Source of the DNA: Pseudomonadota bacterium
GTDB taxonomy: Bacteria; Pseudomonadota; Alphaproteobacteria; Rhizobiales; Xanthobacteraceae
Length of the DNA: 64,000 nucleotides
Assembly (NCBI GenBank): GCA_023388935.1
Contig: JAEWFG010000012.1
Coordinates: forward strand, 7,728 to 71,727
Reading direction: 5' to 3'
Part shown: one piece after another, positions 1-12,328 of the stretch
Layout: every line of letters begins with the position of its first letter
How positions within the stretch are numbered: position 1 is the first letter of the stretch
Translations under genes and position numbers: made by a program
The notes under the pieces: generated by a model
The model's database searches: none
The model's input: only the letters and a program-made list of their open reading frames with translations
Told to the model about the DNA's origin: nothing

Positions 1-3504
<3,504 letters not shown>

Positions 3505-3510
3505 TTTATC

Positions 3511-4428
3511 TCATGCCGCCTTCTGCGCGCTCTTGGCGCGAATGCCGAGCAAATGGCTGATCGCGAACACGAGATCGGCGCGGTTCATGGTGTAGAAATG
3601 GAAGGTGTCGACGCCGTGTTTTGCCAGCTTCTGCACCTGGCCGGCCGCAACCGTGGCGGCCACGAGCTTGCGGGTCTCGGCGTCATCATCGAGGCCCTCG
3701 AATTTCGCGGCGAACCAGTCCGGCACGGAGGTGCCGGCACGGGTGACGAAATTGCGAGCCTGCTTGAAATTGTGCATGGGCATGATGCCCGGCACGATCG
3801 GGATGTTGATCCCGCGGGCGCGGACGCGGTCGAGGTAGCGGAAGTAGAGATCGTTATCGAAGAAGACCTGCGTGATCGCGCGAGTCGCGCCTGCATCGAC
3901 CTTGGCCTTCAGCGTATCGATATCGGCGTCGAAGTCGCGCGCTTCGGGGTGCTTCTCCGGATAGGCCGAGACCGACACCTCGATATCGCCGTGCCGCTTC
4001 TTGATGCCGGCGACGAGCTCGGCGGAGCTCTGGTAGCCGTCGGGATGGCTGGAATAGGGCGTGCCGATGCCGCCGGGCGGATCGCCGCGCAGGCCGACGA
4101 TGTGGCGGACGCCGACCTCATGATAGCGGTCGACGATCTCGTCGATCGCGCCGCGCGAGGCGCCGACGCAGGTCAGATGCGCGGCCGGCAGCAGCGCGGT
4201 CTCCTTGAGGATGCGGGCGATGGTCGAATGGGTGCGCTCGCGGGTCGAGCCGCCGGCGCCGTAGGTCACCGAGACGAATTTCGGCTCGAGTGGGGCCAGG
4301 CGGTTGATGGTCTCCCAGAGATTGCGCTCCATCTCCTCGGTCTTGGGCGGGAAGAACTCAAACGAGATCGCAGGCCGCTTCACGGCGAGGTGCCCGTCGG
4401 CTTGAGCAGGCGTCGTCAGATCAGTCAT
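3511..4428 (-). CDS. metF: methylenetetrahydrofolate reductase
   Basis: Flavoenzyme that reduces 5,10-methylene-THF to 5-methyl-THF, the methyl donor used by the adjacent MetH. The 305-residue product has the family signature F-E-F-F-P-P-K near the N-terminus and the expected TIM-barrel length. I chose the ATG at 4428 (product MTDLTTPAQ...) over an upstream ATG at 4542, because a GGAG lies about 10 bases before it and the extra 38 residues of the longer frame have no family character. First gene of a metF-metH unit. Its upstream region is long and AT-rich, a plausible place for control, but I recognise no riboswitch in it. Confidence 0.95.
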   Translation of the reverse strand: MTDLTTPAQADGHLAVKRPAISFEFFPPKTEEMERNLWETINRLAPLEPKFVSVTYGAGGSTRERTHSTIARILKETALLPAAHLTCVGASRGAIDEIVDRYHEVGVRHIVGLRGDPPGGIGTPYSSHPDGYQSSAELVAGIKKRHGDIEVSVSAYPEKHPEARDFDADIDTLKAKVDAGATRAITQVFFDNDLYFRYLDRVRARGINIPIVPGIMPMHNFKQARNFVTRAGTSVPDWFAAKFEGLDDDAETRKLVAATVAAGQVQKLAKHGVDTFHFYTMNRADLVFAISHLLGIRAKSAQKAA

Positions 4429-4808
4429 GGCACCACTCACTCCAAGGTCTTCGCGGCCGGCGGTCAGGTCCAGGTTGGGACAAGCCAAGATAGGCCAAAG
4501 CCAATGCACCCGACAGCCCATCGTTGATGGGAAATGGCCCACTATTATTATAGTAAATCGAATTTTTGTTCATTTCGAAGGTGTCGTGGGAAGAAGGCCG
4601 ATTTTACAATAATTTATATAAATCAACTATTTATTGAAATTTCACCGACCGGCATGTGCGGCTTATGTTGTGGGCAATCTGAAATTCGTGTTTTGAGTAC
4701 AGAAATTGTCCCACTTCTACAACTCGATCTGGCGCGCGGGCGGGCACACGCCAGACCTGCGCGGTCTGCCCATTGCCGCCGCGCCGGTCTCCACTAGGTT
4801 AGCGCGCC
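4429..4808. other. 380-base intergenic region between metF and the flavin monooxygenase gene
   Basis: No credible gene. The part from 4540 to 4640 is strikingly AT-rich for this genome and holds a perfect 12-base palindrome, ATTTATATAAAT, at 4612-4623. A 7-bp stem (TCTGGCG/CGCCAGA) lies at 4728-4755, upstream of the plus-strand gene. The region must carry the divergent promoters of metF and the monooxygenase gene. I looked for SAM- or SAH-type riboswitch cores on the metF strand and did not recognise one. Confidence 0.5.
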
Positions 4809-5822
4809 ATGATCCCGCTTTCAGTCCTCGACCTCTCGGTCGTCACCACAGACACGAAGCCCGCTGCGGCGCTCCGCAACAGCATCGACTTGGCGCGCCA
4901 TGTCGATGGTCTCGGCTATGCCCGCTATTGGCTCGCCGAGCATCACAACCTCGCCTCGGTCGCGAGCCCCGCCCCCGATGTGATGATCGGGCAGATCGCG
5001 GCGGTGACGAAGCACATCCGCGTCGGCTCCGGCGGCGTCATGCTGCCCAACCACGCACCGCTGGTCGTCGCCGAGCGCTTCAAGATGCTGGAGGCCCTGT
5101 TTCCCGGCCGCATTGACCTGGGCCTCGGCCGCGCGCCCGGCACCGACGGCGCCACGGCCTACGCGCTCCGCAGCCGGCTCGACCGGCGCGAGGGCGACGA
5201 CTTCCTGGAGCGGCTGCACGAATTGATCCTGTGGGAGACCCGCGAATTTCCCTCAGGCCACCCCTACAACAATGTCGTCGCGATGCCTGACGACACGCCG
5301 CTGCCGCCGATCTGGCTGCTCGGCTCCAGCGACTATTCGTCGGAATTGGCCGCTCAGGTCGGCATGGGCTTTGCCTTCGCGCATCATTTCGCGTCCCACG
5401 ATGCGATCGATGCGATGGTGCACTACCGCAACCGTTTTCAGCCTTCGGCCTGGCGCGCGAGCCCGCACGCGATCCTCGCGGTCGCCGTCATCACGGCCGA
5501 CACGGATGAAGAGGCCGAGAAACTCGCCGCCTCCTTCGATCTCAACCGCCTGCGCCGCGACCGCGGCCAATATCTGCCGCTTCCGAGCGTCGAGGAGGCG
5601 CTGGCCTATCCCTATACGGACGCCGAGCGCATCTCGATCGCCCGCAACCGCTCGCGCCTGTTCGTCGGCAGCCCCGCGACGGTGCAGAAGAAGCTTCAGC
5701 CGCTGCTCGACGCGAGCAAGCCGGACGAATTGATGGTGATCACGGCTGTCTACGATCACGAGGCGCGGAAGAAGTCCTATTCGCTGCTGTCTGAGGCGTT
5801 TGGGCCGAAGCAGGCGGCTTAG
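4809..5822 (+). CDS. LLM-class flavin-dependent oxidoreductase (luciferase-like monooxygenase)
   Basis: A 337-residue member of the bacterial-luciferase-like family, close in character to E. coli YhbW. Such proteins use reduced flavin supplied by a partner reductase; the substrate is not known. Visible family features are the YWLAEHHN segment (about residues 38-45), the ...SGGVMLPNHAPL... segment (about 75-90) and R-I-D-L-G-L-G-R-A-P-G (about 101-111). Length is normal. It stands alone on the plus strand, diverging from metF and converging on pheA. The family is clear, the physiological role is not. Confidence 0.85.
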   Translation: MIPLSVLDLSVVTTDTKPAAALRNSIDLARHVDGLGYARYWLAEHHNLASVASPAPDVMIGQIAAVTKHIRVGSGGVMLPNHAPLVVAERFKMLEALFPGRIDLGLGRAPGTDGATAYALRSRLDRREGDDFLERLHELILWETREFPSGHPYNNVVAMPDDTPLPPIWLLGSSDYSSELAAQVGMGFAFAHHFASHDAIDAMVHYRNRFQPSAWRASPHAILAVAVITADTDEEAEKLAASFDLNRLRRDRGQYLPLPSVEEALAYPYTDAERISIARNRSRLFVGSPATVQKKLQPLLDASKPDELMVITAVYDHEARKKSYSLLSEAFGPKQAA

Positions 5823-5891
5823 GCCGCTCTCGTGCCCCGGTATCGCGGCTTATGGGTCCCGAATCGCGTTTCGCGCGTCCGGGACATGAGA

Positions 5892-6749
5892 CTAGTCCTG
5901 CGTCTCGCTAAACGTCGCCCGGAATGGGTGTCCCGGATAGACGCCGACGATACGGAATTCGCGCGAGAAAAATTTCAGCTCCTCGATTGCGAAGGCGAGG
6001 CCCTTGTCTTCGGGGTGGCCGTCGACGTCGGCATAGAACTGCGTGGCGAAGAAATTGCCGTCGACCATGTAGCTCTCGAGCTTGGTCATGTTGACGCCGT
6101 TGGTGGCAAAGCCGCCGAGCGCCTTGTAGAGCGCGGCGGGCAGGTTGCGCACCCGGAATACAAAAGTCGTGACCAGCGCGCCCGAGCCCTGCGCCGCCCA
6201 TTTCGGCTCGCGCGCCAGCACCACGAAGCGCGTCGTGTTGTGCGACTCGTCCTCGACGTCCTCGGCGAGGATGTCGAGGCCGTAGATCTGCGCGGCGAGG
6301 CGCGAAGCGATCGCGGCGACGGACTTGTCCTTGCGCTCGGAAATGTCGCGGGCGCTGCCGGCCGTATCAGCGTGCACGATCGGCTTGATACCGAGCTTGC
6401 GGATGACGCGACGGCACTGGCCGAGCGCATGCACGTGGCTCTCGACGCTCTTGATGTCGGACAGCTTGGTCCCCTTGATCGCCATCAGCTGATGCCGGAC
6501 AGGCAAGAACCATTCGCCGATGATGAAGAGGCCGGAGGCCGGCAGGAGGTGATGGATGTCCGCCACGCGGCCCGCGACCGAATTCTCGATCGGGATCATG
6601 CCGAGATCGGCCTCGCCCGAGGAGATCGCCGACAGCGCATCCTCGAAGGTGGCGCAGGGCAGCGGCTCGGCGTCGGGATAGGCCTCGACGATGGCGATGT
6701 GGGAATTGGCCCCAGGCTCGCCCTGGAATGCGATTTTCAGCTTGCTCAT
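5892..6749 (-). CDS. pheA: prephenate dehydratase
   Basis: Converts prephenate to phenylpyruvate in phenylalanine synthesis. The 285-residue product has a periplasmic-binding-like catalytic part (about 1-180) with F-Q-G-E-P-G-A near the N-terminus and the catalytic T-R-F motif in NTTRFVVL. A C-terminal ACT domain follows (about 195-275). The G-A-L element is present, but the usual E-S-R-P element reads E-S-Y-M, so feedback sensing by phenylalanine may differ from the E. coli model. It is monofunctional, without a chorismate mutase domain. It lies 38 bases downstream of kdsB on the same strand and is probably read from the kdsB promoter. Confidence 0.95.
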   Translation of the reverse strand: MSKLKIAFQGEPGANSHIAIVEAYPDAEPLPCATFEDALSAISSGEADLGMIPIENSVAGRVADIHHLLPASGLFIIGEWFLPVRHQLMAIKGTKLSDIKSVESHVHALGQCRRVIRKLGIKPIVHADTAGSARDISERKDKSVAAIASRLAAQIYGLDILAEDVEDESHNTTRFVVLAREPKWAAQGSGALVTTFVFRVRNLPAALYKALGGFATNGVNMTKLESYMVDGNFFATQFYADVDGHPEDKGLAFAIEELKFFSREFRIVGVYPGHPFRATFSETQD

Positions 6750-6787
6750 GGTCAGTATTAGCTCCTGGTCGGCCTTGTAACAGCGGC

Positions 6788-7528
6788 TCAGGATTTGGAA
6801 AGTATGCTGCGCGCGGTCTCGAGGTCCGCCGGCGTGTCGACCCCGCGGGGGACGGTGTCGACGATGGTGAAATCGATGCGCATTCCGGCTTCCAGCGCCC
6901 GGAGCTGTTCGAGCTTCTCCTGCAACTCCAGCGGCGAGGGCGGTAGCGAGACGTAGCGCTCCAGCGCGGCGCGGCGATAGGCGTAGAGGCCGATATGGTG
7001 GTAGCGCGGTCCGTCACCGGTCGGAGCGGTCGCACGGGTGAAATAAAGTGCGCGCATGCGCCTGCCTCCGAGCGAGGTTCCGATCGCCTTCACGACGCTC
7101 GGCGCGAGGTCCTCCTCCTCGGTATGGATCTGCGAAGCCAGCGTGGCGATGTCCACGGCCGGGTCTTCCAGCGGCGGCAGCACGTCGCGGATGTTGCCGG
7201 TCGTGATCGTCGGGAAATCGCCCTGGAGATTGACCACGATCTCGGCATATCCGGCGGGATCGAGCTTCTGCATGGCCTCGTGGATACGGTCGGACCCGGA
7301 GGGGTGCTCCGGGCGGGTCATCACGGCCTCGCCGCCATGGGCAGATACGACCGAGGCGATCTCGGCCGTGTCGGTTGCCACCGCAACCCGGCCGATCCCG
7401 GCGGCCTCGGCACGGCGCATCACGTGCACGATCATCGGCAGGCCCGCGATGTCGGCGAGCGGCTTGCCGGGCAGGCGGGTGGCGGCCATGCGGGCCGGGA
7501 TCAGCACCAGGATGCGGGGATCGATCAT
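6788..7528 (-). CDS. kdsB: 3-deoxy-manno-octulosonate cytidylyltransferase (CMP-KDO synthetase)
   Basis: Activates KDO with CTP for lipopolysaccharide inner-core synthesis. The 246-residue product has the nucleotidyltransferase start (V-L-I-P-A-R-M-A-A-T-R-L-P-G-K-P-L), the VNLQGDFP segment around the metal site and the H-I-G-L-Y-A-Y-R segment typical of KdsB. The canonical VNVQGDEP is slightly altered (D-F-P), a variant I would expect in rhizobia but could not check. The ATG at 7528 gives the normal family length; the frame stays open far upstream, into the region antisense to cycM, and that extension is spurious. Likely first gene of a kdsB-pheA unit. Confidence 0.94.
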   Translation of the reverse strand: MIDPRILVLIPARMAATRLPGKPLADIAGLPMIVHVMRRAEAAGIGRVAVATDTAEIASVVSAHGGEAVMTRPEHPSGSDRIHEAMQKLDPAGYAEIVVNLQGDFPTITTGNIRDVLPPLEDPAVDIATLASQIHTEEEDLAPSVVKAIGTSLGGRRMRALYFTRATAPTGDGPRYHHIGLYAYRRAALERYVSLPPSPLELQEKLEQLRALEAGMRIDFTIVDTVPRGVDTPADLETARSILSKS

Positions 7529-7747
7529 CGGTTCAAGGGCCTGGAAACGGGACGTTTTCCGCGTCGAGAAATGGAATGGGGATGGCCTGAAAGCCGTGTC
7601 GCTTATACGGGTTGCCAGACCCCGGGCAAACCGATATCTCAATGGCAAAACTCGGGGGAAAGACAAGGAACGTGTGATTCTCCCGAGGCTCGTCCTGGCG
7701 GCCGCCCGGCCGCTTGATACTTCTTGCGGTGTGGGGCCTAGCCGGAA

Positions 7748-8299
7748 ATGGACTCTTTCGAACTCAATAAGATTCTCGGTGCCGTGCTCGGCACTTGTCT
7801 CATTCTGCTGGTAACCAGCTTCACCGCCCAGGCGTTGTTCTCGCCCAAGATGCCGGAAAAGCCGGGCTTCGAGATCGCTGTGAAGGAAGCGGCAGGCGAC
7901 AAGGGCGGCGCAGGCGCTGCTCCCGCGGCCTCTGAGCCGATCGAAAAGCTGCTCCAGACCGCCTCCGTCGAGAAGGGCGCTGCCGCTGCCAAGAAGTGCG
8001 CCGCCTGCCACACCTTCGAGAAGGGCGGTCCGAACCGCGTCGGTCCGAACCTCTATGGCATCGTCGGCGAGCCAAGGGGCGAAGGACGCGGGTTCAATTT
8101 CTCGGCTGCGATGAAGGCGAAGGGCGGCACCTGGACCTTCGACGATCTCAACAAGTTCATTGCCAATCCGAAGGGCTTCATCCCGGGCACCGCCATGGGT
8201 TTCGCCGGTATTGCGAAGGATTCCGAGCGCGCCGACGTCATTGCCTATCTGAATTCGCTGTCGGAGCATCCGCAGCCGCTGCCGACGGCGTCGAAGTAA
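7748..8299 (+). CDS. cycM: membrane-anchored class I cytochrome c (CycM type)
   Basis: Electron carrier anchored in the cytoplasmic membrane, known in Bradyrhizobium to pass electrons from the bc1 complex towards the aa3 oxidase. In the 183-residue product an uncleaved signal anchor spans about residues 8-31. An Ala/Gly-rich linker follows, and then the cytochrome domain with haem motif C84-A-A-C87-H88 and the likely axial ligand Met150 in GTAMGFAG. Length and layout fit CycM. It is transcribed away from kdsB, with about 220 bases between them for both promoters, and is followed by a strong terminator. Confidence 0.93.
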   Translation: MDSFELNKILGAVLGTCLILLVTSFTAQALFSPKMPEKPGFEIAVKEAAGDKGGAGAAPAASEPIEKLLQTASVEKGAAAAKKCAACHTFEKGGPNRVGPNLYGIVGEPRGEGRGFNFSAAMKAKGGTWTFDDLNKFIANPKGFIPGTAMGFAGIAKDSERADVIAYLNSLSEHPQPLPTASK

Positions 8300-8326
8300 G
8301 GCCTCAAGAACCCATCTTGGAACAGG

Positions 8327-8356
8327 CGGCCAGGCTGAAAAGCCTGGCCGTTTCCT
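8327..8356 (+). terminator. intrinsic terminator of cycM
   Basis: A perfect 10-bp GC-rich stem (CGGCCAGGCT at 8327-8336 with its complement at 8341-8350), a GAAA loop and a following T-rich stretch, 28 bases after the cycM stop. Confidence 0.85.
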
Positions 8357-8510
8357 TATGTGGACCTCGCGAGTCCGTTATCGGGGCGTTTGGCCGCAGC
8401 GAACCGCTGTCCAGGGCTTCCAAGATGAGGAAAAAGCAACGTGCGCGGTCGAAACCTCGCCTATATTGAACACTTAAAGGGGTAACCTCCTTCAAGACAG
8501 GGATGTTGAT

Positions 8511-10421
8511 TTGGCCATTACCCGACGCGATCTCCTGCTCACCGGCACTGCCGCCGCAGCGCTCTCCGCCCTCGGTTCCAGGGTGGGCATTCCCGTCATC
8601 GGCGCAGCGGAGGCGCAGTCGGCGGGTGAACTGCCTTCAAGTGAGCTGCCCTGGCGCCACGCGCTGTCGCTGTTCGGCGACATCAGGTACCCCGCCGGCT
8701 TCAAGCGCTTCGACTACGTCAATCCGGATGCGCCCAAGGGCGGCGTTGCCCGCCTGATCTCGCTCGGGACCTTCGACAATTTCAACGTCGCTGTTGCCGG
8801 CATCAAGGGCTCGCTCGCCCCGGCGGCGGCGATGATCTACGAAACGCTGATGACCCGCGCGCTGGACGAGGTCGCGACCGAATATGGCGAGCTCGCGGAG
8901 TCCGCGCAGCATCCGGACGACTTTTCCTGGGTGACCTATCGCCTGCGCAAGGAAGCGCGCTGGCACGACGGCAAGCCGGTGACGCCGGAGGACGTGATCT
9001 TCTCACTGGAGTCTCTGAAGAAGCTGAGCCCGATGTACGCCTCTTACTATCGTCACGTGGCGAAGGTGGAGAAGAGCGGCGAGCGCGACGTGAAATTCAC
9101 TTTCGACGCGCCCGGCAATCGCGAATTGCCGACCATCGTGGGCGAGCTCACCGTGCTGCCGAAGCACTGGTGGGAGGGCACCGATGCGCAGGGACGCAAG
9201 CGCGACATCAGTGCGACCACGCTGGAGCCGCCGCTCGGCTCCGGTCCCTACAAGATCAAGGAGTTCGTCCCCGGGCGCTCGATCAAGCTCGAGCGCGTGA
9301 AGGATTATTGGGGCGCCAACGTCCCGAGCCAGGTAGGCACCAACAATTTCGACGAGCTGCGCTACGAGTTCTTCCGCGACAACCTTGTCGCGCTGGAGGC
9401 GTTCAAGGCCGACCAGGCCGACTGGATCGCGGAAAACTCCGCCAAGCAGTGGGCGACCGCATACGACTTCCCGGCGGTCGCCGACAAGCGAGTGATCAAG
9501 GAAGAATTCCCGATCAACGATTCCGGCCGCATGCAGGCCTTCGTCTTCAACATCCGGCGTGAACAGTTCAAGGACGCGCGCCTGCGCCGCGCCTTCAACT
9601 ATGCCTTCGATTTCGAGGAGATGAACAAGCAGCTCTTCTATGGCCAGTACAAGCGCATCAACAGCTATTTCGAGGGGACCGAACTCGCCTCCTCCGGCCT
9701 GCCCGAGGGGCAGGAGCTGCAGATCCTTCAGACCGTCAAGGACAAGGTGCCGCCGGAGGTTTTCACCACGGCCTACCAGAATCCCGTCGGCGGCAATCCG
9801 GAAGCGGTGCGTGCCAATCTGCGCGAGGCGGCGAAGCTGCTGAAGGAGGCCGGCTTTGAGGTGCGTGACCACAAGCTCGTTGGTGGCTCCGGCAAGCCGC
9901 TGACGGTCGAAATCCTGGTGCAGGATCCGTCGTCGGAGCGTATCGCGCTGTTCTACAAGCCGTCGCTGGAGCGGATCGGCGTCAGCACCTCGATCCGCGT
10001 CGTCGACGACGCACAATACCAGAACCGGCTGCGCAGCTTCGACTTCGACATGATCATCGACCAATGGGGCCAGTCGCTCTCGCCCGGTAACGAGCAGCGC
10101 GAGTTCTGGGGCTCGCAGGCAGCCGACATGCCGGGGGCGCGCAACACCATCGGCATCAAGAATCCCGCGGTCGACGCACTGATCGAGAAGGTGATCTATG
10201 CCAAGAACCGCGGCGAGCTGGTCGCCGCCACTCACGCGCTCGATCGCGTGCTGTTGTGGAATTTCTATCTCGTGCCGCAATTCACCTACGGCTTCTCCCG
10301 CTACGCCCGCTGGGATCGCTTCAGCCATGCCGAGCCGTTGCCGAAATACGGCCGGTCCGGCCTGCCGACGCTGTGGTGGTATGATGCCGAAAAGGCGGCG
10401 CGCATCGGAAAACGCTCTTGA
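8511..10421 (+). CDS. ABC transporter solute-binding protein, family 5 (YejA-like, first copy)
   Basis: Periplasmic peptide/oligopeptide-binding component of the YejABEF importer. The 636-residue product begins with a twin-arginine signal (T-R-R-D-L-L-L followed by a hydrophobic stretch, cleaved around residues 30-36), so it is probably exported folded. The TTG at 8511 is the start because it is the only one that keeps the twin arginines in frame. Family-5 traits include the FGDIRYP...FDYVNPDAPKGG region and the repeated Y-x-L-R/W-H-D-G region. It is the first of five genes; its stop overlaps the next possible start and the downstream genes overlap by 1-4 bases. Confidence 0.9.
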   Translation: MAITRRDLLLTGTAAAALSALGSRVGIPVIGAAEAQSAGELPSSELPWRHALSLFGDIRYPAGFKRFDYVNPDAPKGGVARLISLGTFDNFNVAVAGIKGSLAPAAAMIYETLMTRALDEVATEYGELAESAQHPDDFSWVTYRLRKEARWHDGKPVTPEDVIFSLESLKKLSPMYASYYRHVAKVEKSGERDVKFTFDAPGNRELPTIVGELTVLPKHWWEGTDAQGRKRDISATTLEPPLGSGPYKIKEFVPGRSIKLERVKDYWGANVPSQVGTNNFDELRYEFFRDNLVALEAFKADQADWIAENSAKQWATAYDFPAVADKRVIKEEFPINDSGRMQAFVFNIRREQFKDARLRRAFNYAFDFEEMNKQLFYGQYKRINSYFEGTELASSGLPEGQELQILQTVKDKVPPEVFTTAYQNPVGGNPEAVRANLREAAKLLKEAGFEVRDHKLVGGSGKPLTVEILVQDPSSERIALFYKPSLERIGVSTSIRVVDDAQYQNRLRSFDFDMIIDQWGQSLSPGNEQREFWGSQAADMPGARNTIGIKNPAVDALIEKVIYAKNRGELVAATHALDRVLLWNFYLVPQFTYGFSRYARWDRFSHAEPLPKYGRSGLPTLWWYDAEKAARIGKRS

Positions 10422-10435
10422 GGAAGCAATTGCGC

Positions 10436-12328
10436 ATGGCGCAGCTTTCACGCCGGCATGTGTTGGCCTTGGGTGTCGGCGGCGTGTTCAGCGCCGCCGC
10501 GCTCCGTGGCGCGGCGGCGTCGGAGGTGCCGGCCGAAGCCCACGGCATCTCCGCCTTCGGCGATCTCAAATATCCCGCCGACTTCCACCATTTCGACTAT
10601 GTCAATGTCGACGCGCCGAAAGGAGGCTTATTCTCTCTGATTCCGTCGACGCGCGGCTACAACCAGTCCCTTTTCACCTTCAATTCGCTCAACGCCTTCG
10701 TTCTGAAGGGCGAGGGCGCACAGGGCATGGACCTGACCTTCGTCTCACTGATGGCGCATGCCGGCGACGAGCCTGACGCGATGTATGGCTTTGCCGCGAA
10801 GTCGGTGCGGATCTCTCCCGACAAGCTCGGCTATCGCTTCACGATGCGGCCCGAGGCAAGATTTCATGACGGCTCGAAGCTGACCGCCCATGACGTCGCG
10901 TTCTCGATCAACGTGCTGAAGGAGAAGGGTCATCCGCTGATCCAGATCCAAATGCGTGACGTCAAGGGTGCCGAGGCGCTCGACGATGCGACCGTGGTCG
11001 TTACCTTTGCCGAGAAGCGTGCGCGTGACGTACCGCTGTACGTGGCGGGCCTGCCGATCTTCTCCAGAGCCTATTACGCGAACCGGTCGTTCGAGGAGAC
11101 CACGACCGACACGCCGCTGGGCTCCGGTCCCTACAAGGTCGGCAAGTTCGAGATCAACCGCTTCGTCGAGTTCGAGCGGGTCGAGGATTGGTGGGGCGCC
11201 GAGCTGTCGGTCTGCCGCGGCAGCAACAATTTCGACGTGATCCGCTACGAATTCTATCGCGACCGCGACGTCGCCTTCGAAGGCTTCACCGGCAAGAATT
11301 ACCTCTACCGGGAGGAATTCACCTCGCGCATCTGGGCGACGCGCTACGATTTTCCCGCCGTCAAGGACGGCCGCGTCAAGCGCGAAGAGGTGCCGGATCA
11401 AACGCCATCCGGCGGCCAGGGTTGGTTCATCAACACGCGGCGAGACAAGTTCAAGAATCCGAAGGTTCGCGAAGCGCTGAACTATGCGTTCGACTTCGAA
11501 TGGACCAACAAAACCATCATGTACGGCGCCTATGCGCGAACGCGCTCGCCGTTCCAGAATTCGGACCTCGTCGCGGAGGGGCCGCCTTCGCCCGAGGAGT
11601 TGAAGCTGCTCGAACCCTTCCGCGGCCAAGTGCCTGATGAAGTCTTCGGCGAACCGTTCGTGCCGCCGGTGTCGGACGGCTCCGGTCAGGATCGTGCGCT
11701 GTTGCGCAAGGCGCAGCAACTGCTTCAGGAGGCGCTGCTTCCGGTCAAGGACGGCAAGCGGCTGTTGCCGAATGGCGAAGTCTTCAGCATCGAGTTCCTG
11801 ACCGATGAGGCATCGTTCCAGCCGCACCACGCCTCGTTCCTCAAGAATCTAAACATGCTTGGTATCGAAGCGAACCTGCGCCTCGTCGATGCCGTCCAGT
11901 ATCGCGCGCGGGTCGAATCCTTCGATTTCGACGTGGCCACAAACCGCCTGACGATGTCGGCGACGCCCGGCGACAGCTTGCGAACTTACTTCACCTCACA
12001 GGCCGCGGCGACGAAGGGATCGTACAATCTTGCTGGCGCCGCCAGTCCCGCGCTCGACGCGTTAGTCGAGAAGGCAATGGCGGCGGAAACGCGCAATGAC
12101 CTGACCGTTGCCTGCCGCGCGATCGACCGCGTCTTCCGCGCCGGCCGCTACTGGGTGCCGCAATGGTACAATACCAGCCATCGCCTCGCCTATTGGGATC
12201 AGTTTGCTCATCCGGCCAACCTGCCGCGCTATGCCCTCTCCGACTACGCGAGTGGTGTGGGTGAGCGGACCTTGTGGTGGTATGATCCCACAAAGGCGGC
12301 CAAGCTCGAGCAGGCGAAACAGCCATGA
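10436..12328 (+). CDS. ABC transporter solute-binding protein, family 5 (YejA-like, second copy)
   Basis: Paralogue of the preceding protein, sharing the block FGDLKYPADFHHFDYV followed by a D-A-P-K-G-G motif. I start it at the ATG at 10436 (630 residues), with AGGAAG nine bases upstream; a TTG at 10418 overlapping the previous stop is the alternative. The N-terminus carries S-R-R-H-V-L-A-L and a hydrophobic run, so this copy also looks Tat-exported. Its stop overlaps the yejB start (ATGA). Two binding proteins served by one permease suggests two peptide classes, or one housekeeping and one specialised ligand. Confidence 0.9.
   Translation: MAQLSRRHVLALGVGGVFSAAALRGAAASEVPAEAHGISAFGDLKYPADFHHFDYVNVDAPKGGLFSLIPSTRGYNQSLFTFNSLNAFVLKGEGAQGMDLTFVSLMAHAGDEPDAMYGFAAKSVRISPDKLGYRFTMRPEARFHDGSKLTAHDVAFSINVLKEKGHPLIQIQMRDVKGAEALDDATVVVTFAEKRARDVPLYVAGLPIFSRAYYANRSFEETTTDTPLGSGPYKVGKFEINRFVEFERVEDWWGAELSVCRGSNNFDVIRYEFYRDRDVAFEGFTGKNYLYREEFTSRIWATRYDFPAVKDGRVKREEVPDQTPSGGQGWFINTRRDKFKNPKVREALNYAFDFEWTNKTIMYGAYARTRSPFQNSDLVAEGPPSPEELKLLEPFRGQVPDEVFGEPFVPPVSDGSGQDRALLRKAQQLLQEALLPVKDGKRLLPNGEVFSIEFLTDEASFQPHHASFLKNLNMLGIEANLRLVDAVQYRARVESFDFDVATNRLTMSATPGDSLRTYFTSQAAATKGSYNLAGAASPALDALVEKAMAAETRNDLTVACRAIDRVFRAGRYWVPQWYNTSHRLAYWDQFAHPANLPRYALSDYASGVGERTLWWYDPTKAAKLEQAKQP

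Noticed and set aside
4429..4808. SAM- or SAH-responsive riboswitch before metF
   Set aside because: Position is suitable, but I could not recognise a conserved core or pairing. A covariance-model scan (SAM-II, SAM-SAH, SAH) would decide.
7529..8269. N-terminal extension of kdsB reaching into cycM
   Set aside because: It would double the family length and lies antisense to an intact cytochrome c gene; the ATG at 7528 gives the normal size.
9003..10451. Minus-strand 482-codon frame opposite the first binding-protein gene
   Set aside because: Shadow frame of a clear solute-binding protein; no ribosome-binding site and no recognisable domain.
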